A DNA stretch of 64,000 bases, taken from contig DKZG01000006.1 of assembly GCA_002493595.1 (NCBI GenBank), forward strand, positions 92,313 to 156,312, in the 5' to 3' direction. The stretch is from Ruminococcaceae bacterium UBA7080 (GTDB lineage: Bacteria; Bacillota; Clostridia; Oscillospirales; Acutalibacteraceae). Positions 34,631-42,338 of this stretch are shown here, one piece after another. The first letter of the stretch is position 1, and each line of letters opens with the position of its first letter. The translations under genes were made by a program, and so were the position numbers. The notes beneath the pieces were generated by a model that saw only the letters and a list, made by a program, of their open reading frames with translations, was not told the DNA's origin and did no database searches.

Positions 34631-36449
34631 TTTTTTCTGCCTCCTCTCCTTTATAGCCGGATGCCTGAAGAGCAAACATCTTCGAATATTCACCGTTGCT
34701 GCTCATTAGTGCTTTATGTGTTCCTGCTTCAATAATCCGACCTTCACCAAGAACAAGGATTCGATCACTCAAAACTGCACTTGACAGTCTGTGTGAAATA
34801 TAAATAACCGTTTTGTCTTTCGTAACTTCAATTAGATTTTCGTACATTTTATACTCAGCAACGGGATCAAGAGCCGAGCTTGGCTCATCAAGAAGCGCTA
34901 TATCAAAATTCTTTGCAAACAGCCTTGCTGTTGATACCTTTTGATTTTCACCGCCTGAAAGACCGGCTCCGTTTTCATCAAACTCACGGGTCAGCACAGT
35001 ATCACCGCCATCGGCCAATGTGCTTATTTTGTTCCACACTCCGCTCTTTATCAATGCCTGACGTGCTCTAAGCTTATCATCATCACTGCATTCACGGCAC
35101 ATAACATTCTCAAACACAGATATGGCAAAATTCTTGTAATCCTGAAATACAGTCGCAAATACATTTCTCAGTGAATCCAGGTCATACGCTTTAACATTCA
35201 CTCCGTTATAAAGAACCTCGCCGTCTGTTGCATCATAAAAGCGAAGCATCAGCTTAACAAGAGTCGATTTGCCGGCACCGTTTACACCGACAACTGCTAC
35301 CGTCTCACCCTTATTAATTTTAAAGGAAATATTGTTAAGAGAATTCTTATCCGCACCGGGATATCTGAAACTTACATTTTTAAATTCAAGACTCTCAAAT
35401 CCCCCTGCTTTTATGCTGCCTGAAACAACTTTTGGCTCATATTCAAAAAACTCTCTTAAATTCTGAAAATAGAGAGCCATCTGCGTCATATCATCAAAGC
35501 TTTCGGCTATATCCATTGTGGATGTACGTACCGATGTAATAGCCGACAGCACAACACTGAATCCTGAAATGGTCATCGTATTTTTCACAACGAATTCATA
35601 GCCGGCATAAGCATATGTGCATATAATAGGGATAAAATCGCTGAAAAGAGAGCTTACCATGCTGTAGACAAACAAAATCATACCGTATTGGCGGAGTATT
35701 TTTACATTTGCTGCAATGGCGGCCTCAAAGCGCTTCATAAGCACGGCAAAAATATTGGATGTTCGCATATCCTTTGAAAAATCCCTTAGAAAAACGGTGC
35801 GCTGGATATATGCTTTGATTCGATTATTCGTTGTCATTTTTAAATCTCTGTTATACACCTGTCGGCTTTTCGCCATTTCAATAGCAAAAACAAACAATAC
35901 GGGCAGGAGAAACAATATGTAAATCGGATTGATCACCGACACGGTTGCAACCACACAGATAAATGATATCAGTCCGCCGAAAATTGATGCAGCCGAATAG
36001 CAAATTAAATCAAAAAAGCTGTTTGTGAGCACAAGCGTAGCACGCTGGTATTTGTCATAAAATACAGGATCCTCATAACAGGCAACATCAATTGAATTTG
36101 CCTTTTCAAACACCATATTGTTAAGTACCTTTAAAACATTTTTAGTGGCAAACTGCTCAAGCCTTTCGCCTCTCCAATGAAGAATTTTTACAACTGCTGA
36201 CAGGGCAAAAAACAAAAACAAGTATTTTACATACACTCTAAAATCATGATTGCCGTTAATAATTTCAAGCAAAACCTTCAAAAATAAAATATTCTGGATA
36301 AAAAGTGAAAAAATATTTCTGCAGGTCTGCTGCATAAGATAACCAAGCAGCAATTTTTTATCGGCCTTCCATACTAACTTCAGTGCATACCACACATTTC
36401 TAAATACCGGAACATTATGCTGCTGTTCATCAATTTTAATCCATCTCAT
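34623..36449 (-). CDS. ABC exporter half-transporter, first subunit
   Basis: 608 residues: six-helix transmembrane domain (about 35-330) and ATPase domain with Walker A GVNGAGKST, signature LSGGENQKVSTARLF, Walker B IALLDEPSSALD and SHRLS. It lacks a leader-peptide protease domain. Unlike BmrC/LmrC-type heterodimers, neither partner shows a degenerate catalytic Glu. The ATG at 36449 is preferred since GAGG is 9 nt upstream; a GTG at 36458 overlaps that site. A terminator and a tiny Cys-containing ORF lie directly upstream on the same strand. Cargo unknown: drug, lipid or peptide. Confidence 0.9.
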   Translation of the reverse strand: MRWIKIDEQQHNVPVFRNVWYALKLVWKADKKLLLGYLMQQTCRNIFSLFIQNILFLKVLLEIINGNHDFRVYVKYLFLFFALSAVVKILHWRGERLEQFATKNVLKVLNNMVFEKANSIDVACYEDPVFYDKYQRATLVLTNSFFDLICYSAASIFGGLISFICVVATVSVINPIYILFLLPVLFVFAIEMAKSRQVYNRDLKMTTNNRIKAYIQRTVFLRDFSKDMRTSNIFAVLMKRFEAAIAANVKILRQYGMILFVYSMVSSLFSDFIPIICTYAYAGYEFVVKNTMTISGFSVVLSAITSVRTSTMDIAESFDDMTQMALYFQNLREFFEYEPKVVSGSIKAGGFESLEFKNVSFRYPGADKNSLNNISFKINKGETVAVVGVNGAGKSTLVKLMLRFYDATDGEVLYNGVNVKAYDLDSLRNVFATVFQDYKNFAISVFENVMCRECSDDDKLRARQALIKSGVWNKISTLADGGDTVLTREFDENGAGLSGGENQKVSTARLFAKNFDIALLDEPSSALDPVAEYKMYENLIEVTKDKTVIYISHRLSSAVLSDRILVLGEGRIIEAGTHKALMSSNGEYSKMFALQASGYKGEEAEKNV

Positions 36450-36471
36450 TCTTTTCACCTCATTTCAATAT

Positions 36472-36505
36472 AAAAAACACCGCCGGCAAAGCTGCCGACG
36501 GTGTA
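36472..36505 (-). terminator. Terminator/attenuator between the small peptide gene and the ABC exporter
   Basis: On the minus strand ACACCGTCGGC pairs with GCCGGCGGTGT (11 bp, one G-U pair) around AGCTTT, followed by TTTTTTAT. It begins 18 nt after the stop of the 38-codon ORF and ends about 23 nt before the exporter start, so exporter expression requires readthrough. Confidence 0.8.
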
Positions 36506-36522
36506 TAAAAATAACTAAATCA

Positions 36523-36639
36523 TTACTGATTATAAAGCTGAACACAATCAGTAAATCGGCAAAAAATATTATAATCGCATCTCCGGTCGACCTTTTTGGC
36601 GGGTATATAAGCAAAAGAATATGCTCTGAAATTTGTCAT
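36523..36639 (-). CDS. 38-residue three-cysteine peptide upstream of the ABC exporter
   Basis: ATG at 36639 with AGAGGTG upstream, stop TAA at 36523. The peptide starts MTNFRAYSFAYIPAKK and has Cys at 21, 27 and 32, with aromatic residues throughout and a net positive middle (KKVDRR). No signal peptide and no double-glycine leader. It has its own promoter, good ribosome site and terminator, and two exporter genes follow. It may be a ribosomally made peptide natural product exported by the ABC pair, or a leader peptide controlling readthrough of the terminator as bmrB does for bmrCD. No homolog recognised. Confidence 0.55.
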   Translation of the reverse strand: MTNFRAYSFAYIPAKKVDRRCDYNIFCRFTDCVQLYNQ

Positions 36640-36685
36640 AATGTGTTCACCTCTCAAATTGTTTTATTGGTTCATTAATGAATTC

Positions 36686-36714
36686 AGCTTAACATAACAA
36701 ATTTTAAATTGCAA
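36686..36714 (-). promoter_or_regulatory. Promoter of the small peptide-ABC exporter unit
   Basis: Minus strand TTGCAA (36714-36709), 17 nt, TAAGCT (36691-36686) preceded by TGT (extended -10). Transcript start about 40 nt before the peptide ATG. Confidence 0.5.
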
Positions 36715-36734
36715 GCTTTCAGAAAAAAACGGAC

Positions 36735-37397
36735 TTAAAAATTTTCATTGCAAAGATATTCGCCGGACCATTTCATAATACTTTCAGACGTTTCATCAAA
36801 ATCAAGCCGGGAAATATGTTTAAATGAAATTTCCAAAATCTCCTTATCTCTGCCGCTGACCTTATCCATTAAATCAACTGTTTTTTTAACATAAATACCA
36901 CAATGATAAAAGTATATTGCCTTCACGGCAAAAACCGATAATTTTATAATCTGTCTCAAAAGAACATCGCTTTTTTCATACAAAGCATTATGAATACACA
37001 TGTGATAAACATTGCATACATCCTTAAGAATTGCATTTTTAACATCGGATTCATCTAAAAGCTCAGCTATCCAATCACAATTGCCGTACACACTGACTGT
37101 GTCATAATAAAATTGGAATAAGTCTGCCTTTTCCCAATTTCTCAATTCACTGTGACCGCTGATAAATCCGCAAATTTTTTCGCTGTATGGCAATTTTGAA
37201 ATTGCTTTTTGATACGTTTTTAAATCATCATATGACAAACAGTCCAAAATAACAACAACATCAATATCGCTATCCTCTTTAGCTTCATTTCGGGCATAGC
37301 TTCCCTGAATACCAATATATTCTATCCTGCCGAAAAAAGCATCTTTTACTGCTAATTCATAATGTTTTATCCATTCTTTAATACAAAAGTCACGCAT
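36735..37397 (-). CDS. Nucleotidyltransferase-domain protein
   Basis: 220 residues. An N-terminal pol-beta-type nucleotidyltransferase domain shows GIQGSYARNEAKEDSDIDVVVIL (about residues 28-51), with the Gly-Ser and the two metal Asp residues intact. The C-terminal half is helical (HEPN-like) and rich in Lys and aromatic residues. Layout resembles MNT-HEPN or aminoglycoside adenylyltransferase-like proteins; the substrate is unknown. GAGGG lies about 7 nt before the ATG. Confidence 0.75.
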   Translation of the reverse strand: MRDFCIKEWIKHYELAVKDAFFGRIEYIGIQGSYARNEAKEDSDIDVVVILDCLSYDDLKTYQKAISKLPYSEKICGFISGHSELRNWEKADLFQFYYDTVSVYGNCDWIAELLDESDVKNAILKDVCNVYHMCIHNALYEKSDVLLRQIIKLSVFAVKAIYFYHCGIYVKKTVDLMDKVSGRDKEILEISFKHISRLDFDETSESIMKWSGEYLCNENF

Positions 37398-37533
37398 CGA
37401 AATCCCTCTTTTTTTAAGGATACCATATACAAATTATTCTTTCCTGACTTTTTGTGCTTTGTTCTTTTTCGAATCCCGCCGGAAGTCTGTTTCTCCGGAC
37501 AAAACGATTTACTTTATTTTAGTTTAAGAATTA

Positions 37534-38346
37534 CTATAATTTAATAAATTCGGTTTCAAGCGTCTTGGTATCAAACAGCTTAACAGATGAGCGGCAAAAT
37601 CTGTCGTAAGAATTATATCCACTGCCACCACACTGAATAAACCTTACACCATCTACATCAAGTTCAAAAGTATTTTTGTGGTCATGACCGAAAACACAGG
37701 CTTTTAGATATGGCTTAAGTATTTCAAACTCTCCGGTATTTATATCCGGCGGACAGGGACATTCACCGAGTCTGCCGGAATAATGCACATCATCTTTAAA
37801 TTTATAATACTTTTTTCCGTCTAACACATATCCTTTTTTTCTAACATCGGACACATCAATATAATCCATAATATCAGGCATAATTATATGCTGAAAAAGA
37901 ATTGCCCTTTTACCCTTTGCTTTTGACAGTGCAAAATCAATCTGTTCTTTTTTTACCGTATCATAATAACTGCCTTCACCGTCATAATACGAACCGCTGT
38001 CAATGAAAATAAGCGTTTCTCCCATCATTTCAATGACATAATCGCAACCCTGCGTCAAGCAATTTTTATAAGTTTTTGCAATATCTAAAATCTCCTGCTT
38101 TGTCGTTTTGCACTCATCGTCATGATTGCCGAATACCGAGGCAAATGCGATATTATCTGTTAAATCAAAAACCTGTCTGAGACATTTTTCATACTGCTTT
38201 TCGGGGGTTGACGGACCGTGAACCGTATCACCGAGAAATACGATTAAATCGCAATTTGATTTTTTTATGATTCTTTTTATTGAATTTAATGTTATTTTGC
38301 TTCCGAAAGGCAGATTATGCACATCTGCAATAAGTAAAATTTTCAT
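37534..38346 (-). CDS. Calcineurin-like metallophosphoesterase
   Basis: 270 residues with the five metallophosphoesterase motifs: IADVHN (start), FLGDTVHG, FGNHDDE, the late FQHI histidine and CVFGHDHKN. Cytoplasmic; substrate unknown. The ATG at 38346 has AAGGAGAT just upstream. It lies divergent to the histidinol-phosphatase gene. Confidence 0.87.
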   Translation of the reverse strand: MKILLIADVHNLPFGSKITLNSIKRIIKKSNCDLIVFLGDTVHGPSTPEKQYEKCLRQVFDLTDNIAFASVFGNHDDECKTTKQEILDIAKTYKNCLTQGCDYVIEMMGETLIFIDSGSYYDGEGSYYDTVKKEQIDFALSKAKGKRAILFQHIIMPDIMDYIDVSDVRKKGYVLDGKKYYKFKDDVHYSGRLGECPCPPDINTGEFEILKPYLKACVFGHDHKNTFELDVDGVRFIQCGGSGYNSYDRFCRSSVKLFDTKTLETEFIKL

Positions 38347-38416
38347 ATTATCTCCTTAATATTTACTATTTTCATATTAGAATATTAAGTTTTATTTGTC
38401 AAACAATATTAACAGC

Positions 38417-38444
38417 TTGATATATTTTTTCGGAGAGTTATAAT
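38417..38444 (+). promoter_or_regulatory. Promoter of the histidinol-phosphatase gene, predicting a leaderless mRNA
   Basis: TTGATA (38417-38422), 16 nt, TATAAT (38439-38444). The start codon is at 38451, seven bases past the -10, where transcription itself should start. The GGAGA inside the spacer would not be transcribed. Confidence 0.6.
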
Positions 38445-38450
38445 AATATT

Positions 38451-39230
38451 ATGAGAAATTATCACACCCACACAACAAGATGCCGCCATGCATTCGGCAA
38501 GGACAGAGATTACGTAATAAAAGCAATAAAAGCCGGAATAACAGAGCTTGGTTTCTCAGACCATGCCCCCATGCTTTTTCCTGTAGAAAATTATTATTCC
38601 ACCTACAGAATGTTTCCCGAGGACGTACCTGATTACGTAAATTCAATAAATCTTCTTCGAGAAGAATATAAAGATAAAATTCAAATCCATCTGGGCTATG
38701 AGTTTGAATATTTTCCGAAAATTTTTGACAAAACCATCCATTATTTAGAGGAATATGGATTTGAATACCTTGTTTTGGGTCAGCATTTTACCGATAATGA
38801 ATACGAACCTTATGCACACTACAGCGGACTGCCGACAAACAACACCGAACTTTTTGACAAATATATTGAACAATCCCTTGAAGGACTTGCAACAGGACGG
38901 TTCATCTATATTGCGCATCCTGATTTGTTCAACTTTACCGGTCCCGACCGAATATATATTGAAAAAATGACCTGCTTTTGTCAGGAAATCAAAAAACTTG
39001 ACTACCCGGTAGAATTCAATCTGCTTGGTTTTGCACAAAAACGAAATTATCCCGACAGACGATTTTGGAAAATTGTCTCAGAGGTCGGCAACGATGTAAT
39101 CATCGGCTTTGATGCTCATTCACCTGAAGCGTTTCAGAACAAGCGTATATATAACAGCGCAAAAAAATATCTGAATAAACTGGGAATTATACCAATTGAA
39201 AAAATAAAAATCCCAAATAAAGAATCATAA
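38451..39230 (+). CDS. PHP-family histidinol phosphatase-like protein
   Basis: 259 residues of the HisJ/HisK type PHP phosphoesterase: N-terminal metal motif NYHTHTTRCRHA, GFSDHAP, LGYEFEYFP, GQHF, IAHPDLF, and C-terminal GFDAHSPEAF. Hydrolyses histidinol phosphate in histidine synthesis or a related phosphoester; no other his gene is near. The start cannot be later because the HTH metal motif is at residues 5-7. No ribosome site fits if transcription begins at the predicted point. Confidence 0.88.
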   Translation: MRNYHTHTTRCRHAFGKDRDYVIKAIKAGITELGFSDHAPMLFPVENYYSTYRMFPEDVPDYVNSINLLREEYKDKIQIHLGYEFEYFPKIFDKTIHYLEEYGFEYLVLGQHFTDNEYEPYAHYSGLPTNNTELFDKYIEQSLEGLATGRFIYIAHPDLFNFTGPDRIYIEKMTCFCQEIKKLDYPVEFNLLGFAQKRNYPDRRFWKIVSEVGNDVIIGFDAHSPEAFQNKRIYNSAKKYLNKLGIIPIEKIKIPNKES

Positions 39231-39233
39231 AAG

Positions 39234-39271
39234 CTAAGGAGATATTTGGTTTCTGCCAAATATCTCCTTAG
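39234..39271. terminator. Long hairpin between convergent genes
   Basis: CTAAGGAGATATTTGG (39234-39249) and CCAAATATCTCCTTAG (39256-39271) form a perfect 16-bp stem. The U-rich tail is on the leftward side only. The stop codon of the leftward gene lies inside the stem. Confidence 0.7.
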
Positions 39272-39822
39272 TCACTGCAAATCCATAAAATATTCCTTTG
39301 AAATAACGCATTTGTTGTTTCCGTACGATTTTCTTTAACTTTTATATAACCATCGGCCTCGGAAATAAAACTATAGGTCTCATGGGTTTTATATTTTCCG
39401 TTTTTTGTATCTATATCAATATATAAATCACTGGTCTGTACGTCCCAGCAGTTCCATTGATATGCATCAAGCATAAAATCATAACCGCATATAGAAACAA
39501 TGATGTGATAATCGCCATAATCATCCGCCTCGATTGAAAAAGCCGTGCTTTTTCCGTTATCTTTAAGCTTAAGAGAACTTATATTTTTATATGAAATATC
39601 ACCCGTTTCCAAATTTTCACTGCATATTGACGCATGAATATCATCCGTATCCACAGGCTTTGCGTCAATTGTTGCAAACAAGTTTACATGGATATGATTC
39701 CCCTGATAAAACCACCTATAATAAATGCCCCTTCCTGTGCAATTCAAAAGCAAAAAGGCAGCAACACCAAACATTAAGAAGCATACAGCGGCTGATAATA
39801 AAATCCCTTTTCTCTTAGACAT
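39268..39822 (-). CDS. Membrane-anchored protein of unknown function
   Basis: 184 residues: one N-terminal membrane helix (about 7-27, possible lipobox LLLNC at 23-27) and a beta-rich outer domain with alternating Asp/Tyr/Ile strands. No family recognised. GGGGGG lies 7 nt before the ATG and can pair with CCCTCCTG upstream on the transcript, which would hide it. It follows thrS on the same strand with no clear terminator between them. Confidence 0.65.
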   Translation of the reverse strand: MSKRKGILLSAAVCFLMFGVAAFLLLNCTGRGIYYRWFYQGNHIHVNLFATIDAKPVDTDDIHASICSENLETGDISYKNISSLKLKDNGKSTAFSIEADDYGDYHIIVSICGYDFMLDAYQWNCWDVQTSDLYIDIDTKNGKYKTHETYSFISEADGYIKVKENRTETTNALFQRNILWICSD

Positions 39823-39915
39823 AGCAAATCCCCCCTGCTTAAATTGTAAAACAGGAGGGAGCTTTTTTAAATGTACATATCGTTGATTAACTCCACGTAA
39901 AATGGAATTTACACA

Positions 39916-41826
39916 TTAAAGTGCTTTACGTTCAATCTCTTCAAGAATTCTTGCAAGAAATGCATCCATTGTTGTTGCACCCTCATCACCATTTTTGCGT
40001 GAACGTACAGAGATTGTACCGTTTTCAATATCCTTATCACCGGCAAGGAGCATATAAGGCACCTTTTCCAACTGTGCACTTCTGATCTTAAAGCCGATTT
40101 TCTCCGACCTATCATCAATCTCGCAGCGAATACCCTTAGCCTCAAGCATCTTCTTTACATCATAGAGGTAATCAAGATGTCTGTCAGCAATCGGAAGAAG
40201 CTTAACCTGAACAGGAGCAAGCCATACAGGATAAGCACCTGCAAAATGCTCTGTAAGAATACCGATAAATCTTTCAATACTGCCAAAAACAACACGGTGA
40301 ATCATAATAGGTCGGTGTTTTTCGCCATCCGAACCAACATATTCAAGCTCAAATCTTTCAGGTAACTGGAAATCAAGCTGTATTGTACCACACTGCCATG
40401 TTCTGCCCAAACAATCCGTAAGATGAAAATCAAGCTTAGGACCATAAAAAGCACCATCGCCCTCATTAACTTCATAATCATATCCAAGTTCTGTAATAGC
40501 ATCACGAAGAGCATCGGTCGCAATATCCCAATCCTCTTTTGCCCCCATTGAATCCTCAGGCTGCGTTGAAAGCTCAATATGATATTCAAAACCAAAGGTA
40601 CTGTAAACCTTATCAATCAGGCTTACTACGCCCTTGATTTCATCCTTAATCTGCTCTCTTGTCATAAAGATATGTGCATCATCCTGCGTAAAGCAGCGAA
40701 CACGCATAAGCCCGTGAAGTGCACCCGAAAGCTCATGCCTGTGAACAAGGCCAAGCTCACCCATTCTGAGCGGTAAATCTTTATAGGAGTGCATTTTTGT
40801 TTTATAAACAAGGATACCACCGGGACAATTCATTGGTTTAACAGCAAAATCTGTATCATCAATAACAGTTGTATACATATTTTCTTTATAATGATCCCAG
40901 TGACCGCTTCGCTCCCACAAAGCTCTGTTGAGCATCATAGGTGACTGAATTTCATCATATCCTGCCTCACGGTGAATTTCTCTCCAATAATCAACCAGAG
41001 TATTTTTTAACACCATACCCTTTGGCAAGAAGAATGGAAAACCGGGCCCCTCTTCCATAATCGTAAACAGCTCAAGTTCTTTACCGATTTTTCTATGGTC
41101 ACGCTTTTTCGCCTCCTCAAGCATCTGAAGATGTTCTTCAAGCATGGATGCTTTTGGAAAAGCAGTACCGTAAACACGGCAGAGCATCTTGTTTTTAGCA
41201 TCTCCTCGCCAGTATGCACCTGTGCAGTTTGTAAGCTTGAATGCCTTAACAACCTTCATATCCATAAGGTGAGGACCTGCACAAAGCTCAGTAAATTCAC
41301 CCTGCTTATAAAAACTGATTGGCTCACCCTTTTCAGCATGCTCATTGATAAGCTCAACCTTATACGGCTCATTCTTTTCTTCCATCATTTTGATTGCATC
41401 AGCAGGATCAAGCTCAAATTTCTCAATCTCCAAACCCTCCTTAACAATCTTTTTCATTTCCTTTTCAATTTTTTCCAAATCTTCAGGAGAAAAAGGAGTT
41501 TCTGTATCAAAATCGTAATAAAAGCCGCTGTCAATCGCCGGACCTATAGTCAGCTTAACATTCGGATAAAGTCTCTTAACTGCCTGCGCCATAATATGTG
41601 ACGCTGTATGGTTAAAAGTCTTTTTTCCATCCTCGTCATCAAATGTAAGAACCTCAAGGGTACAGTCGCTGTCAATCACCGTTCTTAAGTCTCGAACTTC
41701 ACCGTTAATCTTGCAGGAGCAAGCATTTCTGTAAAGTCCCATCGAAATTTCTTTTGTAATGTCAGCGGCAGACATAGGTACTTCATATTCATGAACTGTG
41801 CCGTCTTTTAAAGTAATTTTTACCAT
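39916..41826 (-). CDS. thrS: Threonyl-tRNA synthetase
   Basis: Charges tRNA-Thr. 636 residues: TGS domain (about 1-60), editing domain with HTASHIMAQAVKRL and SIGFYYDF-like segments (about 61-225), class II catalytic core (about 240-530, with MNCPGGILVYK and RMGELGLVHRHELSGALHGLMRVRCFTQDDAHIF) and the anticodon-binding domain (from about 535, WLAPVQVKLLPI). The start at MVKITLKDG is chosen because GGAGGT lies 7 nt upstream; the ATG five codons before overlaps that site. Controlled by a T-box leader. Confidence 0.98.
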   Translation of the reverse strand: MVKITLKDGTVHEYEVPMSAADITKEISMGLYRNACSCKINGEVRDLRTVIDSDCTLEVLTFDDEDGKKTFNHTASHIMAQAVKRLYPNVKLTIGPAIDSGFYYDFDTETPFSPEDLEKIEKEMKKIVKEGLEIEKFELDPADAIKMMEEKNEPYKVELINEHAEKGEPISFYKQGEFTELCAGPHLMDMKVVKAFKLTNCTGAYWRGDAKNKMLCRVYGTAFPKASMLEEHLQMLEEAKKRDHRKIGKELELFTIMEEGPGFPFFLPKGMVLKNTLVDYWREIHREAGYDEIQSPMMLNRALWERSGHWDHYKENMYTTVIDDTDFAVKPMNCPGGILVYKTKMHSYKDLPLRMGELGLVHRHELSGALHGLMRVRCFTQDDAHIFMTREQIKDEIKGVVSLIDKVYSTFGFEYHIELSTQPEDSMGAKEDWDIATDALRDAITELGYDYEVNEGDGAFYGPKLDFHLTDCLGRTWQCGTIQLDFQLPERFELEYVGSDGEKHRPIMIHRVVFGSIERFIGILTEHFAGAYPVWLAPVQVKLLPIADRHLDYLYDVKKMLEAKGIRCEIDDRSEKIGFKIRSAQLEKVPYMLLAGDKDIENGTISVRSRKNGDEGATTMDAFLARILEEIERKAL

Positions 41827-41840
41827 TTGTTTTACCTCCA

Positions 41841-41875
41841 TAAAAATAAAAGCACCCTGATAAAATCAGGGTGCA
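41841..41875 (-). terminator. T-box regulated terminator of thrS
   Basis: GCACCCTGAT/ATCAGGGTGC (41852-41861 and 41865-41874) around three bases, followed on the minus strand by TTTTATTTTT. It is the terminator alternative to the T-box antiterminator. Confidence 0.85.
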
Positions 41876-42062
41876 ATAAAATACACGGTTCCACCTGAAT
41901 TATACTGAAAACAGTATCACTCATTGCCATTAACGCCGGCGAACGTCCTGTCATTTCCTACAGACTCTCAAAGGTGGTAATCTGTTCATTGGCTGTGCAC
42001 TCTCACCTACCGTGCACTCTCTTAAAACCGACAAAACAAATCATGTCCTCATCAACGATTTA
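41841..42062 (-). promoter_or_regulatory. T-box riboswitch of thrS
   Basis: The leader carries the T-box core AGGTGGAACCGTG (41896-41884, minus strand), which pairs with the acceptor end of uncharged tRNA, just before the terminator. Stem I is about 41960-42055; its specifier region reads GATTACCACC, giving threonine codon ACC at about 41978-41973. Stem I also has the GGTAGGTGAGAG-type apical segment and AGAGAG. Uncharged tRNA-Thr should allow readthrough into thrS. Confidence 0.88.
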
Positions 42063-42071
42063 CTATGAAAT

Positions 42072-42100
42072 ATTTTATCATTACAAAATAAATTTGTCAA
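42072..42100 (-). promoter_or_regulatory. Sigma-A promoter of the thrS T-box leader
   Basis: Minus strand TTGACA (42100-42095), 17 nt, TAAAAT (42077-42072) with extended -10 TGA. Confidence 0.75.
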
Positions 42101-42172
42101 CAAAAAATAATATTTTACACAACTTTCCGTAACCTGATATGCGGCTCATATAGTAATTTGTTTCTAAAATGC

Positions 42173-42201
42173 TTGACATATACAAGATATAGGTGTATAT
42201 T
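42173..42201 (+). promoter_or_regulatory. Sigma-A promoter of rny
   Basis: TTGACA (42173-42178), 17 nt, TATATT (42196-42201); about 135-nt leader to rny. Confidence 0.7.
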
Positions 42202-42338
42202 ATTATAGAAGTTTTACATATAGTTGCGTTATTTTACTCGCAATTATGTCAAACTTTTACAATAATATTGCATTTTAAACTGTACCTTTTCTGATGGTAA
42301 ATTTCGAGAATTTTAAACAGAAGGAGGTGCTGTTAAGT

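Noticed and set aside
34623..36449. Calling the ABC pair a classical double-glycine bacteriocin exporter
   Set aside because: Neither subunit has a C39 peptidase domain and the small peptide has no double-glycine leader.
41095..41601. 168-codon open frame antisense to thrS
   Set aside because: Lies within the editing/catalytic region of thrS; Leu/Phe/Ile-rich antisense artefact.
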